64,000 bases of DNA. It comes from Caballeronia glebae. GTDB taxonomy: Bacteria; Pseudomonadota; Gammaproteobacteria; Burkholderiales; Burkholderiaceae. Location of the stretch: contig NZ_FCOJ02000001.1 of the NCBI RefSeq assembly GCF_001545035.1, positions 62,001 to 126,000 on the forward strand, given 5' to 3'. Positions within the stretch are counted from its first letter, which is position 1; each line of letters starts with the position of its first letter. The position numbers and the translations under genes were made by a program. Shown here piece by piece: positions 62,286-64,000 of this stretch. Under the pieces are notes generated by a model. That model was given only the letters and a program-made list of their open reading frames with translations. It ran no database searches and was not told where the DNA came from.

Positions 62286-64000
62286 TTGTTCAATTTCGCG
62301 CGGCATCGTGCGCACCTCGGGCGGGCGGCGTTCGCGTACCGTCGTCTGCGCGCGCTCGCCGTGTTCGGGTGCGTTTTCTGCATCACGTGCGCGCTCGTGC
62401 ACGCAAAGGGATCCATCGTGATAGGCGCGGTGCCGGGTATGGCGCCGCCGCTCGACATGGCGGATTCCGTGAATCGTGGATCGGCGCAACCGGCATTGCC
62501 GCGCGGCATCTCTACCGATTTCGCGAACGCCGTCGCGAGTGCGCTCGCAATGGCTCCGCACTGGCGATTCTTTCCCGACCGCGCCGCGATGATCGCGGCG
62601 CTCATGCACGGCGACATCGACATGGCGACGGGCGCGACAGGCGCAGACGCCGGCGAGCCGCTCGCGTTCAGCCGGCCGTATCTGCCGACGCGGCAGATAT
62701 ACATCGAGCCGCTCAAGGCGCACGCGCCGACCGGACGGCTCGCTTACGTCGCCGCGCAGACGTCGCCGGCCCGCTTGCGCGCGGCGTATCCGTCGCTCGT
62801 GCCCGTCGCTTATCCCGACCTGACCGGCGCGCTGCTCGCGGTGTCGCTCGCCGATGCGGACGCCTTCGTCGGCGACATAACCGCGGCCTCGTACACAATC
62901 GCCCATTTCGACCTGCCGAATCTGATGATCACCGGTTTCGCGACCTTCGACGAAGGCGGCTACAGCTTTGCGTTCGCGCCGGGCCGCGCCGACGCGATGG
63001 CGCTGCGGCAACGCGTCGACGATGCACTCGCCGCGCTGCCGCCGAGCTTTGCGCTGGTGACGCGCGATCGTTGGCACGCCGCCGCGCCCGCGATCAGACG
63101 CAACACGCCGATCGCGCTCACGCCCGAGGAAACCGCGTGGATCGCGGCGCATCCCGTCGTGCATTATTCGATGCTCGCGCAGGCCGCGCCGCTCATGTTC
63201 CGCGATCAGCGCGGCAACGCGGCGGGCATCGCCGTGGACGTCCTCGACGCGATCGCGCGCGTGACGGGCCTGCGCTTCGAGGCGCGCATGCGCACGTCGA
63301 TGGCGCAGTTGCGCGCCGACCTGAAGAGCGGCGAATCCGCGATCGTGCCGTTCAGCCTTGGTGCGCTGTCGTCGCTGCCCGGCGGCGAGGCGACCACGCC
63401 GACGGGCGAAAGCATTTTCGTGATCCTGACCGCCGCGGGCCGGCCGCCCTTGCGCGACGCCGCCGCGCTCGCCGGCAAGCGCGTCGCTATTCCGAGCGAT
63501 GCGCCGCTGGTGAATTTTGTGCGGGAAGACTCGCCGCGCGCGCGCATCGTCGATGCGAAGTCGTTCGACGGTCCGTTTCGCGCCGTGGCGAACGGCGACG
63601 CCGACGCAACCGTCGCTGATCTCGCCTTCGCGAATTACGCCGTGGGCAATCCGTTCCGCGACACGCTCACGATCTCCGGCGTGCTGTCGACGAAGCCGAT
63701 TCCGCACGGACTGGTCGTCGCCGCGAGCGAGCCGGTGCTGCTCGGCATCGTCAATCGCGCGATCGCGAGCCTGCCGCCGCCGGAGCTCGAATCGATCCGC
63801 GCGCGCTGGAAGCTTTCCGAGCATCCGGAGATGCTCTGGGAACGCCGTCGTCCGCAAGTCGAGCTCGGCGCGCTGCTCGGCTTCGCGCTCGTGCTCGTGC
63901 TCGCGGGCTGGGCGCTGACGCTGCGCGTGCAGATCGCGCGCCGGATCGCCGCGGAAAGGGCCATGCGCGCCGCGAAGGAAGAGGCGGAGACGGCCAACCG
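62286..64000 (+). CDS. BvgS-like sensor histidine kinase, N-terminal part (runs off window)
   Basis: An open frame of 571 codons with no stop before the window end. A hydrophobic leader (LRALAVFGCVFCITCALVHA) is followed by two tandem solute-binding-protein-3 domains. The first is at about residues 45-275 (VIGAVPGMAPPLDMADS, ISTDFANAVASALAMAPHW); the second is at about 280-515 (HPVVHYSMLAQAAPLMF, AGIAVDVLDAIARVTGLRFE). Then come a membrane helix (LGALLGFALVLVLAGWALTL) and a coiled coil into the expected kinase core. This is the layout of BvgS/EvgS. No ATG precedes the leader; TTG 62286 fits best, with GTG 62361 an alternative. The kinase domain and ligand are outside the window or unknown. 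Confidence 0.82.
   Translation, partial: MFNFARHRAHLGRAAFAYRRLRALAVFGCVFCITCALVHAKGSIVIGAVPGMAPPLDMADSVNRGSAQPALPRGISTDFANAVASALAMAPHWRFFPDRAAMIAALMHGDIDMATGATGADAGEPLAFSRPYLPTRQIYIEPLKAHAPTGRLAYVAAQTSPARLRAAYPSLVPVAYPDLTGALLAVSLADADAFVGDITAASYTIAHFDLPNLMITGFATFDEGGYSFAFAPGRADAMALRQRVDDALAALPPSFALVTRDRWHAAAPAIRRNTPIALTPEETAWIAAHPVVHYSMLAQAAPLMFRDQRGNAAGIAVDVLDAIARVTGLRFEARMRTSMAQLRADLKSGESAIVPFSLGALSSLPGGEATTPTGESIFVILTAAGRPPLRDAAALAGKRVAIPSDAPLVNFVREDSPRARIVDAKSFDGPFRAVANGDADATVADLAFANYAVGNPFRDTLTISGVLSTKPIPHGLVVAASEPVLLGIVNRAIASLPPPELESIRARWKLSEHPEMLWERRRPQVELGALLGFALVLVLAGWALTLRVQIARRIAAERAMRAAKEEAETAN

Overview
The window is high-GC DNA with tightly packed genes, short overlaps and many Sec/Tat-exported proteins. 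Gene content and protein resemblance point to a Burkholderiaceae chromosome or chromid, most likely Caballeronia or Paraburkholderia. I saw no rRNA, tRNA, CRISPR array, insertion sequence or phage module. Most of the window is ordinary metabolic and accessory chromosome.

Layout. 0.3-8 kb: a small exported protein; a minus-strand set of periplasmic nuclease, small protein and Ogt DNA alkyl-repair protein; an exported alpha/beta hydrolase; a MATE exporter; a YnfA-family protein; a DUF2891 protein; and a KgtP-type 2-oxoglutarate permease. 8-15.3 kb: an HTH/coiled-coil protein, then an AraC regulator divergent from an acyl-CoA catabolic operon (acyl-CoA dehydrogenase, acyl-CoA synthetase, 3-hydroxyisobutyryl-CoA hydrolase-like), which resembles valine/branched-chain catabolism. 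A 29-codon ORF in the middle of that operon looks like the remains of a deleted enoyl-CoA hydratase gene. 15.3-20.6 kb: a DUF6572 protein, an AI-2E family transporter, and a periplasmic operon of PQQ dehydrogenase, dihaem cytochrome c and ankyrin protein. 20.6-25.4 kb: a minus-strand ECF sigma / anti-sigma / CpxP-like sensor / DUF1800 / DUF1501 run, preceded by a small lipoprotein and a WxxGHW-repeat protein.

25.4-35.3 kb: a LysR regulator divergent from an exported hydrolase, a glutathionyl-hydroquinone reductase, 3-hydroxyacyl-CoA dehydrogenase, a cupin dioxygenase-like protein, a YadGH-type ABC exporter, MsrB, an isochorismatase-fold protein, a patatin and a membrane metallophosphoesterase. 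35.5-41.3 kb: the GABA module (gabT, gabD, and a divergent MocR/GabR-type regulator) followed by an M20 amidohydrolase. 41.4-48.7 kb: a chemoreceptor, two glycosyltransferases, a truncated GT9 protein, and a fused DNA-metabolism/UdgX protein with a perfect LexA-type box upstream. 48.8-52.7 kb: a PaoABC-type periplasmic molybdenum aldehyde oxidoreductase, with a MocA-like cofactor nucleotidyltransferase just beyond it.

53-64 kb: an isochorismatase-family hydrolase, a GNAT protein, a GFA-family protein, a DUF72 protein, and two adjacent acid-type peptidases (S53 sedolisin and S10 carboxypeptidase) that both lack recognisable signal peptides. These are followed by the large catalase KatE. The window ends inside a BvgS-like sensor kinase with two periplasmic solute-binding domains.

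The most interesting items are the SOS-box-controlled UdgX fusion with an altered active-site loop, the ECF-DUF1800-DUF1501 run, the quinoprotein-cytochrome-ankyrin operon, the leaderless acid peptidase pair beside catalase, and the apparent internal deletion in the acyl-CoA operon. All family assignments come from reading motifs by eye; no database search was run.
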